The notes beneath the pieces are model-generated. The model did no database searches. It worked only from the letters and a program-made list of their open reading frames with translations, and was not told the DNA's origin. Positions 36,984 to 45,390 of a DNA stretch of 64,000 nucleotides are shown here, one piece after another. The stretch lies in assembly GCF_024435075.2 (NCBI RefSeq), contig NZ_JAMZEG020000004.1:5001-69000 (forward strand), written 5' to 3'. This stretch comes from Marinomonas maritima. GTDB lineage: Bacteria > Pseudomonadota > Gammaproteobacteria > Pseudomonadales > Marinomonadaceae. Within the stretch, counting starts at the first letter, position 1. Every line of letters starts with the position of its first letter. The position numbers were made by a program, and so were the translations under genes.

Positions 36984-37265
36984 ATGAAAAAATTAACCGC
37001 TATTGCAGCCACTCTTATTACCGCTTCTGTTTTATCAACGTCTGCGTTTGCATCTGACGATGATAACGCTTCTGACCGTTTCCAAAGTGCTCGTGGAGGC
37101 GTTGAAGCATTAACCGTTACTTTAGAAAACCTAGGTGCAACAGTCGATAAAAGTGTTAATTTGAACGGTGCTTACACTTACAGCCAAAAAGAAGCTGTTT
37201 ACAATGCTAAGCACGCAGACCTTCAGGCACAATTTGATGAATTACGAGCGCATTCTGCAGAGTAA
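36984..37265 (+). CDS. Small exported hypothetical protein
   Basis: A 93-residue precursor with a clear signal peptide (MKKLTAIAATLITASVLSTSAFA, cleavage before SDDDN). The mature part of about 70 residues is acidic and helical with no cysteines (SARGGVEALTVTLENLGATVD ... YNAKHADLQAQFDELRA). An AAAGG site precedes ATG 36984; an upstream in-frame start at 36915 has no such support. It is monocistronic with a strong terminator. I do not recognise the family. Confidence 0.7.
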   Translation: MKKLTAIAATLITASVLSTSAFASDDDNASDRFQSARGGVEALTVTLENLGATVDKSVNLNGAYTYSQKEAVYNAKHADLQAQFDELRAHSAE

Positions 37266-37300
37266 CCCCCTCTCTGCTTAATTCAATACTTACTCGATAA

Positions 37301-37336
37301 AAAGCGCCAATGTTATTTTAACATTGGCGCTTTTTT
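37301..37336 (+). terminator. Rho-independent terminator
   Basis: AGCGCCAATGTT and AACATTGGCGCT form a perfect 12-bp stem (37303-37331) with a short AT loop, followed by TTTTTT. It ends the small exported-protein transcript. Confidence 0.92.
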
Positions 37337-37388
37337 CGTTTGGTATCCCGTCCAAAAATAAGTTTACTTAGAGAGCAGAAGACAACAC

Positions 37389-37760
37389 TTAGATGTGTTG
37401 ATCAATGAGAATCCTATTTCCATCGGGGTCTTGTAGAGAGATATGCGAAGGACCACTTTCACCATGAATGGATTTATCGACTATATTGATACCTTGCAAT
37501 TCAAACTCTTTTAAAAGATCTCTAACGTCAGTAAATGATTCTAATGTGTTACGGCTTTGATCCCAGCCGGGGTTGAATGTCAGCATATTCCCTTCAAACA
37601 TACCTTGAAACAATCCGATTTTATGATCACCATTTTGTAGTATTAACCAATGTTGAGATTGATCGCCACCCACGGCCTCAAAGCCCATTTTTTGATAAAA
37701 GACTTTCGATGCTTCTATGTTTTTAACCGATAAACTGATTGAAAATGCTCCTAACTTCAT
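37389..37760 (-). CDS. VOC-family (glyoxalase-like) protein
   Basis: A protein of about 123 residues with the paired beta-alpha-beta-beta-beta modules of the vicinal oxygen chelate fold: ISLSVKNIEASKVFYQKMGFEAVGG, then SHISLQDPDGNRILIDQ. A GAGGTGC site sets ATG 37760. The substrate is unknown; relatives include glyoxalase I, dioxygenases and antibiotic-binding proteins. Confidence 0.85.
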   Translation of the reverse strand: MKLGAFSISLSVKNIEASKVFYQKMGFEAVGGDQSQHWLILQNGDHKIGLFQGMFEGNMLTFNPGWDQSRNTLESFTDVRDLLKEFELQGINIVDKSIHGESGPSHISLQDPDGNRILIDQHI

Positions 37761-37850
37761 TTTGCACCTCATTGTTTAATAACCCCATGCACGCTAAGTA
37801 AGCTTAGTGGAAAAATACAATTTGGCTGGAGTTACTACTGTAAAAGTATT

Positions 37851-38837
37851 TTATGCGATTTTTTCCAGTGTTTTCATCGCCAAATATTCTTTACTCGACA
37901 GCTCAACCAGAATATCAGACGCTTTGTTCACAAGACGCTCGTCATTATGCTTCCCCGCGCGATCCAACAAACTTGCCACATCGGTCCATAACTCAGCGAT
38001 CTCCACAAACTGCTCGTACGCCTCATTAATAGGTGCAAGCTTGGTAATCTCGTAGGCTTCTTTGAGGAAGTCACGGTACATATTTCTAAAAATAGCGCCA
38101 CCCGTACCGGCTTTTTCCATGATCATCGCTGTGGTACAAAACTCATGTTCGACATCAGTGCTCGTTTTAAACCACGCCTTAATTTCTACACTTGTCTTCA
38201 AAATGCCTTTGTAGCCAATGTTCTTGATTGGAGGGTTCAGGTAATCACGAACGTTGTTCAAAATAGCCGTCACAATGGCGTCTGAAAGATCAAACGCTTT
38301 CCCCGTTTTTCGTAATGAATACAGGAGATTTTTAGCCGCCATTGGGCCTTTTTCATTGCGGGCGAGCTCAAGGCTTTTTAACGAGGTTTTTACTTTTCCG
38401 CCATTTGGCTTTGTATCAACCATATAGGCAAAGTCGTCATCATAACCGTACATGGCTGCAAAATGCCCCGCAAAGTGTAGCTTGATGCCAAAGTACTCAA
38501 GGTAATACGAATCCAACTGCAGACCAACCGCGATGTCTTTATCCAATAACGCCTGAGCATTACGCCACGCTTTCTTAACAGAAGAGGTTTCTTTTATCTC
38601 AAAGGCCAACTTTAAATTTCTAGCGAGGTTTTTCGTCAGTGATAAAGGCTTGACTCGACCACCAATAAAAGGAAAATCCATTATTTTCATATTCCAGAAT
38701 ATAAAACCCAAGCCTTCACCCAAACCAAACATCATCGCTTCCGACAGTTTAATATCCAACTGCCTCAACAAGGTGCCAGATGCCGTCGTTTCACAATGCA
38801 CACCAACAAAAGGGGTAAGGTTTTGGATTATCGTCAT
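37851..38837 (-). CDS. BtrH N-terminal domain / DUF4872-like protein
   Basis: A 328-residue protein beginning FVGVHCETTASGTLLRQLDIKLSEAMMFGLGEGLGF, the Cys- and Ser-bearing start of BtrH_N proteins, with a DUF4872-like C-terminal helical half. BtrH itself transfers an acyl group in butirosin synthesis. The segment LHFAGHFAAMYGYDDDFAYMVDT resembles the His/Asp part of a papain-like catalytic site. No biosynthetic cluster surrounds it here, so the substrate is unknown. Confidence 0.72.
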   Translation of the reverse strand: MTIIQNLTPFVGVHCETTASGTLLRQLDIKLSEAMMFGLGEGLGFIFWNMKIMDFPFIGGRVKPLSLTKNLARNLKLAFEIKETSSVKKAWRNAQALLDKDIAVGLQLDSYYLEYFGIKLHFAGHFAAMYGYDDDFAYMVDTKPNGGKVKTSLKSLELARNEKGPMAAKNLLYSLRKTGKAFDLSDAIVTAILNNVRDYLNPPIKNIGYKGILKTSVEIKAWFKTSTDVEHEFCTTAMIMEKAGTGGAIFRNMYRDFLKEAYEITKLAPINEAYEQFVEIAELWTDVASLLDRAGKHNDERLVNKASDILVELSSKEYLAMKTLEKIA

Positions 38838-38886
38838 AGTTATTGCTCGTATCTAAGTGATTGCGGTTAAAAGTTGGTGGCTCTGG

Positions 38887-39561
38887 TTAAAGTGAGCGTA
38901 TGTAGTCTTTGAACCCCTCACCTAGTTTGTCCTTAAATATGTCACCCGTTCTCGAAACGAGCTCTACTCTGTCCACTCTGAAACTACGAAAATTCTGCCT
39001 TAAATCACACCATGCTATAAACAACCAAACTGAATCAAAGCAGACCACTCCTAATGGCCTAACATACCGACTAGTGCTGCCGCCGTTGCCATCCACATAG
39101 TGTATTTCAACGCGTTCTTTGATTCTTATCACGTCACACAATTCACTCAATATGTCGTTTTTAAGTGACGGCTTGCCAGACGCCAATGAATGCACCAACA
39201 AAGGGGAATCTAGAAACAGATGATCATGATGATCTGGAAGCACAGACCCTATTTTGTTAAGCGCCCGAGAAGCGGCATCGGCAAGAGTGCTATCGACACG
39301 AGACTGAACCATACGCATACCAATCAGCAAGGCATCCAACTCATCAGGTGCAAAATGCAGTGGCGGTAAAAAGGTTCCCTCTTCTATCTGAAACCCCAGC
39401 CCGCTTTCACCACGCACAGGCGCTCCCATTGACTGAAGAGTCGCCATATCGCGATAAATGGTACGAACCGACACATTCAGTAATCCAGCAAGTACCTCAG
39501 CAGAAACCGGTAATCGCCGTGAACGTAGTTCATCTAATATGGAAAATAATCTTGTTGTTCG
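38887..39561 (-). CDS. WYL-domain transcriptional regulator (YafY-like)
   Basis: A protein of about 224 residues. The N-terminal HTH (LAGLLNVSVRTIYRDMATLQSMGAPV) is followed by a WYL-type ligand-sensing domain (VEIHYVDGNGGSTSRYVRPLGVVCFDSVWLFIAWCDL). It starts at ATG 39561 after GGGTGG. It is divergent from the VOC gene at 39661 across about 100 bp, the usual layout for a YafY regulator and its target enzyme. Confidence 0.88.
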   Translation of the reverse strand, partial: RTTRLFSILDELRSRRLPVSAEVLAGLLNVSVRTIYRDMATLQSMGAPVRGESGLGFQIEEGTFLPPLHFAPDELDALLIGMRMVQSRVDSTLADAASRALNKIGSVLPDHHDHLFLDSPLLVHSLASGKPSLKNDILSELCDVIRIKERVEIHYVDGNGGSTSRYVRPLGVVCFDSVWLFIAWCDLRQNFRSFRVDRVELVSRTGDIFKDKLGEGFKDYIRSL

Positions 39562-39660
39562 CATCAAACCACCCTGACAGAAACTGTCAAAGCAGTCCAG
39601 CATAATACCAACCACGGCCGATTGAAGAGGTCAGATTTTAACCCTATGAGGTATGACATT

Positions 39661-40017
39661 ATGAAAATGGATTATTGCGTTCTTGGAACAAACAACATGA
39701 CTGCTTCGATTGCATTCTATGATTCACTTTTCGAACAAACAGAACTGAACAAAGTGTTATCGACTGAAAGAATGACCTTCTGGCAGGGTAAAGACTTTGC
39801 CTTTGCAATAGCTATCCCCTTTAACCAAGAACCCGCAAGCAATGGCAATGGAACCATGATTGGTTTTAATGTGGGCTCTATCGAAGAGGTAAAACGGCTT
39901 CATAAAAAAGCGATTGAATTGGGCGGCTCTTGTGAAGGCGAACCCAATCAACCGGGGCCTAAATTTTCTGCCTATGTGAGAGATTTAGATAAAAATAAAA
40001 TCGTTTTTTCAGCGTGA
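39661..40017 (+). CDS. VOC-family protein
   Basis: A 118-residue glyoxalase-like protein (MKMDYCVLGTNNMTASIAFYDSLFEQ ... KFSAYVRDLDKNKIVFSA). A GAGG site supports ATG 39661; an upstream in-frame start at 39622 reaches further but lacks support. It is probably controlled by the divergent WYL regulator. Substrate unknown. Confidence 0.83.
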   Translation: MKMDYCVLGTNNMTASIAFYDSLFEQTELNKVLSTERMTFWQGKDFAFAIAIPFNQEPASNGNGTMIGFNVGSIEEVKRLHKKAIELGGSCEGEPNQPGPKFSAYVRDLDKNKIVFSA

Positions 40018-40101
40018 GAATATTGGATTCTTCACAAGATTAAACTTTGCGAATAGCCAATATTGAAGAGTCGTAAAGCTTGGTTGGCTGACACATTGCC
40101 C

Positions 40102-40124
40102 CTTCCCCTTTTTTCAAGGGGAAG
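40102..40124. repeat. Short C/G-rich hairpin repeat, copy D
   Basis: CTTCCCCTT (40102-40110) and AAGGGGAAG (40116-40124) match the second hairpin of the composite repeats at 24.8, 41.0 and 53.7 kb. The long hairpin is absent here. It lies between two convergent genes and may end transcription on both strands. Confidence 0.65.
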
Positions 40125-40139
40125 ATATCACCTTTATCA

Positions 40140-40772
40140 TTAAGCCCTTTTAGTCCCTTGTACGGCATTTTTACCGATAGCCATTAAAACAGGCATATCG
40201 CCTTTTGAACTGCTCATAATAAAAGGACTTGTGATTGTCGTATTCACAAAGTTATTTGCTTCAAATGCTTGTTTAACCCTTTTGGGGGATAAGCCCATCT
40301 CAGATGAATCATCACTTGATTGCCAGTCCCATTGTACAAATACACCATTCTCTTTTAATAGCGACTTTAACAGACTTAAAGTCGTTTCATAGTCAGGTAA
40401 AAAGCTACAAACAGACGAGGCTACAATTAGGTCAAATTGACCTTTCAATTCAGGACGTTTACGGATCAGATCTTCTGATAAATAATCGGAAACTGACAAT
40501 ACGTTATTTAACGCTTTTTTATCTAGACACTTTATCATTGCTGAAGATGGATCAATCGCAACGATACTATCCACATTTGGACTTATAAGCTTGGTTAATG
40601 CCCCTGTACCACAGCCAAAATCAAGAACGGTTAAACCATTAATACTTATATTATTCACAAGTGCTAAAAATGTTTTTTTTGCATAATCTTCGACACTAGG
40701 ATCTATATCCCAGCTATCAGCATATTCGTCCCATTCATTACTCAAAATACTCTCCAAAAATTCATCACCCAT
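40140..40772 (-). CDS. SAM-dependent class I methyltransferase
   Basis: A 210-residue protein with the Rossmann SAM-binding motif VLDFGCGTGALTKLI, a motif II acidic residue in IVAIDPS and a following FDLIVASSVCSF. The substrate is not evident. Codon use is AT-rich relative to the housekeeping genes, as in the surrounding accessory segment. Confidence 0.85.
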   Translation of the reverse strand: MGDEFLESILSNEWDEYADSWDIDPSVEDYAKKTFLALVNNISINGLTVLDFGCGTGALTKLISPNVDSIVAIDPSSAMIKCLDKKALNNVLSVSDYLSEDLIRKRPELKGQFDLIVASSVCSFLPDYETTLSLLKSLLKENGVFVQWDWQSSDDSSEMGLSPKRVKQAFEANNFVNTTITSPFIMSSSKGDMPVLMAIGKNAVQGTKRA

Positions 40773-41092
40773 CTAAATACTTAACATCTTAATAGTACAC
40801 ATTATCCTGTCTATTTATCAGGATAAGCACAGCATGTTATCTCGACGCTGAAAACCTTATCCATTGATACTAAAATCCTTTTCCATTTTCTACCAGTGCT
40901 AAACAATCAGCCGGACGACAAACACAAAAAAGCCGCGAGCAACACATCATGTAGGGTTCGCGCCAGTGTCGAAATGATGTGTTGCTCATGGCTTTTGTTT
41001 AGAAAATTCTGTGTGCAGAGATGAACCCTATCCTATCCTAACCTTCCCCTCCAAAGTGACAAGGGGAAGGAACTAGAGATCAGTCATTCAGA
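40773..41092. other. Intergenic region holding composite repeat B
   Basis: About 320 bp downstream of the F420 operon. Apart from the repeat (40928-41070) I see no gene or tRNA. Confidence 0.6.
40928..41070 (+). repeat. Composite intergenic repeat, copy B
   Basis: The long hairpin has perfect 14-base arms GAGCAACACATCAT (40937-40950) and ATGATGTGTTGCTC (40974-40987), extended outward by AAAAGCC/GGCTTTT after a 2-base mismatch, around a 23-base loop. About 54 bp on is the C/G hairpin CCTTCCCCT (41042-41050) with AGGGGAAGG (41062-41070). On the minus strand this follows the F420 oxidoreductase gene and may terminate the operon. Confidence 0.78.
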
Positions 41093-42103
41093 TTACTTCT
41101 CACCATTAAATACGGGAATAATTTCTCGGCCGTATTTGGCAATAATTTCTTCTTCATCACCGTTGTCTAAGTAGATATTAAATTGCGTTGTACCAGCGGC
41201 TTCTAGGTCTTTGATTCGAGTAATGTGGTCTTCAACCGTTCCCAGTACACAGAAACTTTTGATGATGTCTTCGGTGATGAAGTCTAAGAATGGGTTGTCG
41301 CTTTGGCCGTGTTTCGAGTAGTCGTAACCTTTACGGTTTTCGATATAGTCTGTCAGGCTTTTTGGTACCAGACCGGAATCTGCACCGTATTTTTCGACGA
41401 TGTCGGCGACGTGGTTACCGACCATGGCAGGGAACCATTTAGTGTGTTCGATGCAGTAATCCATATCACCAAAGTAAGCCGGTGCGGCGGCTTGTACTTT
41501 GAAATTAGACATATCACGACCTGTGGCTTCACCCGCGGCAACCGCTTGATCTCTAAACCATTTAACCAAAGCAGGATCCCCGATTTGTAGAATCAAACCG
41601 TCACCTACTTCTCCTGCCGCCGCTAAGGCTTTTGGTCCATACGCGCCAATCCAAACAGGCAGTTCATAGCCTGTTGCCCAAGGTAATTTCACGGGCTCTG
41701 GGCATTCGCCGTATTCTACTTCGTCACCGCGAACCATGGCTTTTACCTTGGTGGTGAATTCCATAAGGCGCGCAATGGTTGCCGGTTTTTTGCCCATGAC
41801 ACGCATAGACGAATCACCACGTCCAAGGCCAATGTCAAAACGACCTTTACTTTGATGTGCCAAGCTTGCGTATAAGCTGGCTGCCAATGACCAATCGCGA
41901 ATGTTTGGGTTAGTCACACAAGGGCCAAACCGCATTTTTGTGGTGTGTTCCATACACATTGCCATGGCAACAAACGATTCACGCCATAAAATGTGCGAAT
42001 CGTAAAACCAGCAATAAGTAAAACCGGCGGCTTCTGCCTGACGAACTAAGTTACGAGCGCGATCTGGACTGACAAAGCCTTTAAACGTGATACCAAATTC
42101 CAT
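41093..42103 (-). CDS. Luciferase-like (LLM) class F420-dependent oxidoreductase, Mer-related
   Basis: A 336-residue TIM-barrel protein of the bacterial luciferase-like superfamily, close to F420-dependent methylene-H4MPT reductase. Visible are MEFGITFKGFVSPDRARNLVRQAEAAGFTYCWFYDSH, the flavin-loop FGPCVTNPNIRDW, RFDIGLGRGDSSMR and PVWIGAYGPKALAAAGEVGDGLILQ. I recall a TIGRFAM of this type (the CPS_4043 family, function unknown) that in Proteobacteria is often the only F420 LLM enzyme; this is memory, not a search. It ends the cof operon, 100 bp after the NADPH:F420 oxidoreductase gene. Given the adjacent pyrimidine genes, a uracil- or thymine-reducing role is proposed, not shown. Confidence 0.85.
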   Translation of the reverse strand: MEFGITFKGFVSPDRARNLVRQAEAAGFTYCWFYDSHILWRESFVAMAMCMEHTTKMRFGPCVTNPNIRDWSLAASLYASLAHQSKGRFDIGLGRGDSSMRVMGKKPATIARLMEFTTKVKAMVRGDEVEYGECPEPVKLPWATGYELPVWIGAYGPKALAAAGEVGDGLILQIGDPALVKWFRDQAVAAGEATGRDMSNFKVQAAAPAYFGDMDYCIEHTKWFPAMVGNHVADIVEKYGADSGLVPKSLTDYIENRKGYDYSKHGQSDNPFLDFITEDIIKSFCVLGTVEDHITRIKDLEAAGTTQFNIYLDNGDEEEIIAKYGREIIPVFNGEK

Positions 42104-42203
42104 AATGTGTTCCTCTTGTGATTATACTTTTAATAGTTTTCTAATTTTTAAAACAACCGAATAACTAAACAACTTGTCACGATGTGCCGAGCACAGTGGT
42201 TAA

Positions 42204-42896
42204 TTAATGCTCGTCTGGAGGACAAATACGTACACCCGCATGACTGAACGGCACGTCTTTCGAGATATTCAAACGAATCAGAATCGGCGTCAGTGCTTCG
42301 ATACAACGAGCACTGTCAGCTAAACCGGCGTTATACGCTTTGGTGCCCATTTTTTCGATCAGCGCCATCACTTGCTTCTTCGCATTTAGATCGTTGCCGC
42401 ACACCAAGATGTCGCAATTAATGGAACGAGAAAGGTCGTTCAAGGTAATCGCCGACACGTTATGCAATGCCCCCACGACAGGTATGGCATCGCCCAATAA
42501 CAACTGAGCCGATTCCGTTACCGAGCCCGCTTCTGGCATAACCACGGCTTTCGGATTACCCGGAGCCAAGGGTACGACAATGTCGACCAAGACTTTGCCG
42601 ACCAGCAAAGGCGCAAGCTTAGTCAATGTTGCATCGTGACCTGCATAAGGAACCGACAAGATGACAAGACTGTCTGCGGCATTGGTCGCGTCTTCCATCG
42701 ACATCCCCGTAATATCCGCCTGACAATCCAATTCTGCCAAGGTACTCACCAATTGCTGCGCGGCTTCTTGTGCTTTCATCGGATCACGAGAACCCAGCAC
42801 CACACTCACGCCAGCTTGCGCCAAACGCAGAGCAAGACCTTTGCCTTGTGGACCGGTTCCGCCAATGATGGCGACTTTATTTGTAGCGTCATTCAT
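42204..42896 (-). CDS. npdG: NADPH:F420 oxidoreductase
   Basis: A 230-residue Rossmann protein of the NpdG/Fno type that exchanges hydride between NADPH and F420. The N-terminal VAIIGGTGPQGKGLALRLAQAG is the nucleotide loop, followed by GSRDPMKAQEAA, where Ser-Arg recognises the NADP phosphate. SVPYAGHDATL and GALHNVSA follow the family pattern. Here it would supply F420H2 to the LLM enzyme. Its start codon overlaps the stop of a 20-codon reading frame in the 67-bp gap after cofE, possibly for coupling. Confidence 0.92.
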   Translation of the reverse strand: MNDATNKVAIIGGTGPQGKGLALRLAQAGVSVVLGSRDPMKAQEAAQQLVSTLAELDCQADITGMSMEDATNAADSLVILSVPYAGHDATLTKLAPLLVGKVLVDIVVPLAPGNPKAVVMPEAGSVTESAQLLLGDAIPVVGALHNVSAITLNDLSRSINCDILVCGNDLNAKKQVMALIEKMGTKAYNAGLADSARCIEALTPILIRLNISKDVPFSHAGVRICPPDEH

Positions 42897-42963
42897 AGTT
42901 TTTTCACCATTTTTTCCATTGATTCAGTCATTGCTGTTTTGATCGCTTTTTGCATCGTTGTTA

Positions 42964-43737
42964 TCATCGAAAGAGATCCTCATTGTGCGCACGAATAAGA
43001 TCGCGACTGGAGCTGTCTGTTTTTGGCCAAGATAAGCCACGGAAAATAATCACTGGAGATTTAGCACTTTTCTCCATCAATAAACCCGACGCGGCGGCGA
43101 GCTCATCGGCGAACGCGGGCGCGGTCACACTCAAAGGTCGTCCAAAAGCGTCTTCTTCGCCCAACATGTGCATCACCCCCGGCACATTGGCTAAGCCAAT
43201 CGCTACGTTGGTTTGCCCCAGTCGCCAAGGACGGCCAAAGGTATCGCTGATCACCACGCCTAACGCACAGTCAAAGTGCTTTTCTAAAACGAGGCAAAGT
43301 TCGCGCGCGCTTTTGTCAGGGTCTTCGGGTAATAAAATAAGCTGTCCTGGATGATCCGCATTGGATTCATCCACCGCCGCATTGGCGCAGATGTATCCAT
43401 TTTTATGCTCGGCGATCAGCACGCCTTCTTCTTGATCTGGTCGTTTCATCGCGCGAACAATGCGCTTAGATTGAGATAAAATGACTTCCACTTTCCGTGG
43501 GTCTTTATTAACGGTTTTTGCCAGTTCGATCGCTTCTTCACTGGGTGTAATGTCGTCTAAATAGGCGCAAGCCCCTTCGCTTTTAGAAACCACTTTGTGT
43601 GCAATCACCAAAATATCACCTTCCATAAGGGTTTGGTTTTGCGTGCTTAAGGTGTCAATAATGCTTTTCGCTAAATCATCGCCCGCTTGAAAATCCGGTA
43701 ATCCCATTAGACGAAACATGCTCATAGAATCAGGCAT
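42964..43737 (-). CDS. cofE: Coenzyme F420:L-glutamate ligase
   Basis: A GTP-dependent ligase that adds the glutamate tail to F420-0. The 257-residue protein has the CofE pattern: EGDILVIAHKVVSKSEG, NGYICANAAVDESN, LPEDPDKSARELC and VVISDTFGRPWRLGQTNVAIG. It is the single-domain form without the C-terminal flavin domain of mycobacterial FbiB. The dehydro-F420-0 reduction step must therefore be done elsewhere if that route is used. It overlaps cofC by 8 bp. Confidence 0.93.
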   Translation of the reverse strand: MPDSMSMFRLMGLPDFQAGDDLAKSIIDTLSTQNQTLMEGDILVIAHKVVSKSEGACAYLDDITPSEEAIELAKTVNKDPRKVEVILSQSKRIVRAMKRPDQEEGVLIAEHKNGYICANAAVDESNADHPGQLILLPEDPDKSARELCLVLEKHFDCALGVVISDTFGRPWRLGQTNVAIGLANVPGVMHMLGEEDAFGRPLSVTAPAFADELAAASGLLMEKSAKSPVIIFRGLSWPKTDSSSRDLIRAHNEDLFR

Positions 43738-44431
43738 AATGATGCTCCTTAACGGGTAATAGAGAAGGCTCTTTCCATGCTTTAAACCGTTTAGGTTGGC
43801 GTATCACAGCCATTTTAAGGTCTTCGCTGTGATCAATATCCAAGGCAAGATTGGCGAAATGTAAACTGCGACAAACCAAACGATTATTCAGCGCATTGGC
43901 TTTGTGGGCCGACGCCGATTCATAACCGTATTGAAAATCGATGGCGTCGGGTGGCGAGGTCAACAACGCATTCGTGCCACCGTCTTTGGCCACCGCAATC
44001 ACCACTTGAGCTTCATTAATCGCGGCGATTAACGAGGTAATTTCTTGATAATCCAATACCGCAATATCACTGGGAACAATAAGTTGACTGTCGTATCCAG
44101 ACTGCTTTACCCAATCACAAGCAAAATCCAGCGCACCGTTTAGCCCTTTAGAGCCATCATCAAACAAGGTGTTTGTTTCATAGGATTGAGCAAGACTAAG
44201 CACCTCAAGCGATTCGCTCACCACCAGCACATCCAGCATGGGAAAGTGCCGTTTAAAGAACGCCAAGGTGTTTTGAAACAAGGTCAAAGACAGGCTTTCG
44301 CGAGACGAATCCGACAAACTCCCGACCAAGCGTTGTTTGGAACGTGTTGGTGATTTCATTGGGATCACCACACAAAGCTTATCGATCAGATGATCGACGT
44401 TAGGATGATTCGAGGTTGAATGCTGCATCAT
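43730..44431 (-). CDS. cofC: 2-Phospholactate/3-phosphoglycerate guanylyltransferase
   Basis: The 233-residue CofC-type nucleotidyltransferase activates a phospho-acid with GTP for transfer to Fo. Motifs seen are VVIPMKSPTRSKQRL (GTP loop), LVVSESLEV, FDDGSKGLNGALDFA and LIVPSDIAVL. Family members differ in substrate: 2-phospholactate in archaea, phosphoenolpyruvate in mycobacteria, 3-phosphoglycerate in some proteobacteria. The sequence alone does not decide which here. It is coupled to cofD (1-bp overlap) and cofE (8-bp overlap). Confidence 0.9.
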   Translation of the reverse strand: MMQHSTSNHPNVDHLIDKLCVVIPMKSPTRSKQRLVGSLSDSSRESLSLTLFQNTLAFFKRHFPMLDVLVVSESLEVLSLAQSYETNTLFDDGSKGLNGALDFACDWVKQSGYDSQLIVPSDIAVLDYQEITSLIAAINEAQVVIAVAKDGGTNALLTSPPDAIDFQYGYESASAHKANALNNRLVCRSLHFANLALDIDHSEDLKMAVIRQPKRFKAWKEPSLLPVKEHHYA

Positions 44432-45390
44432 TAGGCGGCCCTCTGTTTCTGAGAAGCTAAGGCAAACTCAACCACGCGAGACATTAAATCTGTTTTTTCC
44501 TCTGAGGTTTTCATCAACGTCGGCGTCACCAACACATCCAACCCCTGTTCTTCCAACCATGTTGCGTCTTGCTGGTCTTCTTCATCGATCACCATGGCGT
44601 TCAGAAAAGTGTAATAACAGCTGTAAATTCCTTTCGAATCGATACTTTTACCCGCGCTTTCAAGCATTTTATCCGCGGGCCCTTTCACCGTTTTCCCACC
44701 AATTAATGGCGATACGGCGATGACATAAGCACCGCTGTGCTCAATGGCTTGTTGAATTTCAGGCACCGCGAGAATCGCACCGATGCTCACGATAGGATTA
44801 CTCGGCGCGATAATAATCACGTCACTATTAGCAATTTGATCCAAGGCGGTTTGAGTCGGTCTGGCGCTTTCAATACCTTGATACTCGATGTCGATCACGT
44901 CCAACTGGCAATGCTCGCGCACAAAGAACTCTTGGAACGACAACCAACCTTTTGACGTCTTCACTCGAGTTTGCAACACATCGTCGGTTGGCAACAAAAT
45001 AGGCAATGTCACACCGTGTCGTGTTGCTAAACGTTGAGTTATCTCGCTGGCACTGACACCTTGATGCTTTAGATTGGTACGATAAATATGCGTCGCTAAA
45101 TCCAAGTCACCTAAGGTCATCCAAGTGTCTTGCCCTAAGGCATTTAGCTCACTTAAGACTTGATGTGTTTCGTGTTTTCGGCCCCAACCTTGTTGTCTAT
45201 CAATCTGATCACCTAGAGAATAAATCAGCGTATCAATGTCTGGTGAGACCCAAAGTCCATGAAATTCGTCATCATCGGCAATGTTGCCAATGATCTTAGT
45301 TGAGTCAGCGTAATGGCTTTTGGCCAAGCCTTCGGCGGCTTTTGCACCGCCTACGCCACCGGCCAATAAAGTGATGTTTAACGCAGTCAT
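44431..45390 (-). CDS. cofD: LPPG:Fo 2-phospho-L-lactate transferase
   Basis: Transfers the activated phospho-acid to Fo to give F420-0 or a variant. The 319-residue protein has a clear CofD N-terminus (ITLLAGGVGGAKAAEGL), then NIADDDEFHGLWVSPDIDTLIYSL, TWMTLGDLDLATHIYRT, IIIAPSNPIVSIGAIL and SPLIGGKTVKGPADKM. It overlaps both neighbours by one base, so expression with cofC and cofH is tightly linked. Confidence 0.94.
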   Translation of the reverse strand: MTALNITLLAGGVGGAKAAEGLAKSHYADSTKIIGNIADDDEFHGLWVSPDIDTLIYSLGDQIDRQQGWGRKHETHQVLSELNALGQDTWMTLGDLDLATHIYRTNLKHQGVSASEITQRLATRHGVTLPILLPTDDVLQTRVKTSKGWLSFQEFFVREHCQLDVIDIEYQGIESARPTQTALDQIANSDVIIIAPSNPIVSIGAILAVPEIQQAIEHSGAYVIAVSPLIGGKTVKGPADKMLESAGKSIDSKGIYSCYYTFLNAMVIDEEDQQDATWLEEQGLDVLVTPTLMKTSEEKTDLMSRVVEFALASQKQRAA

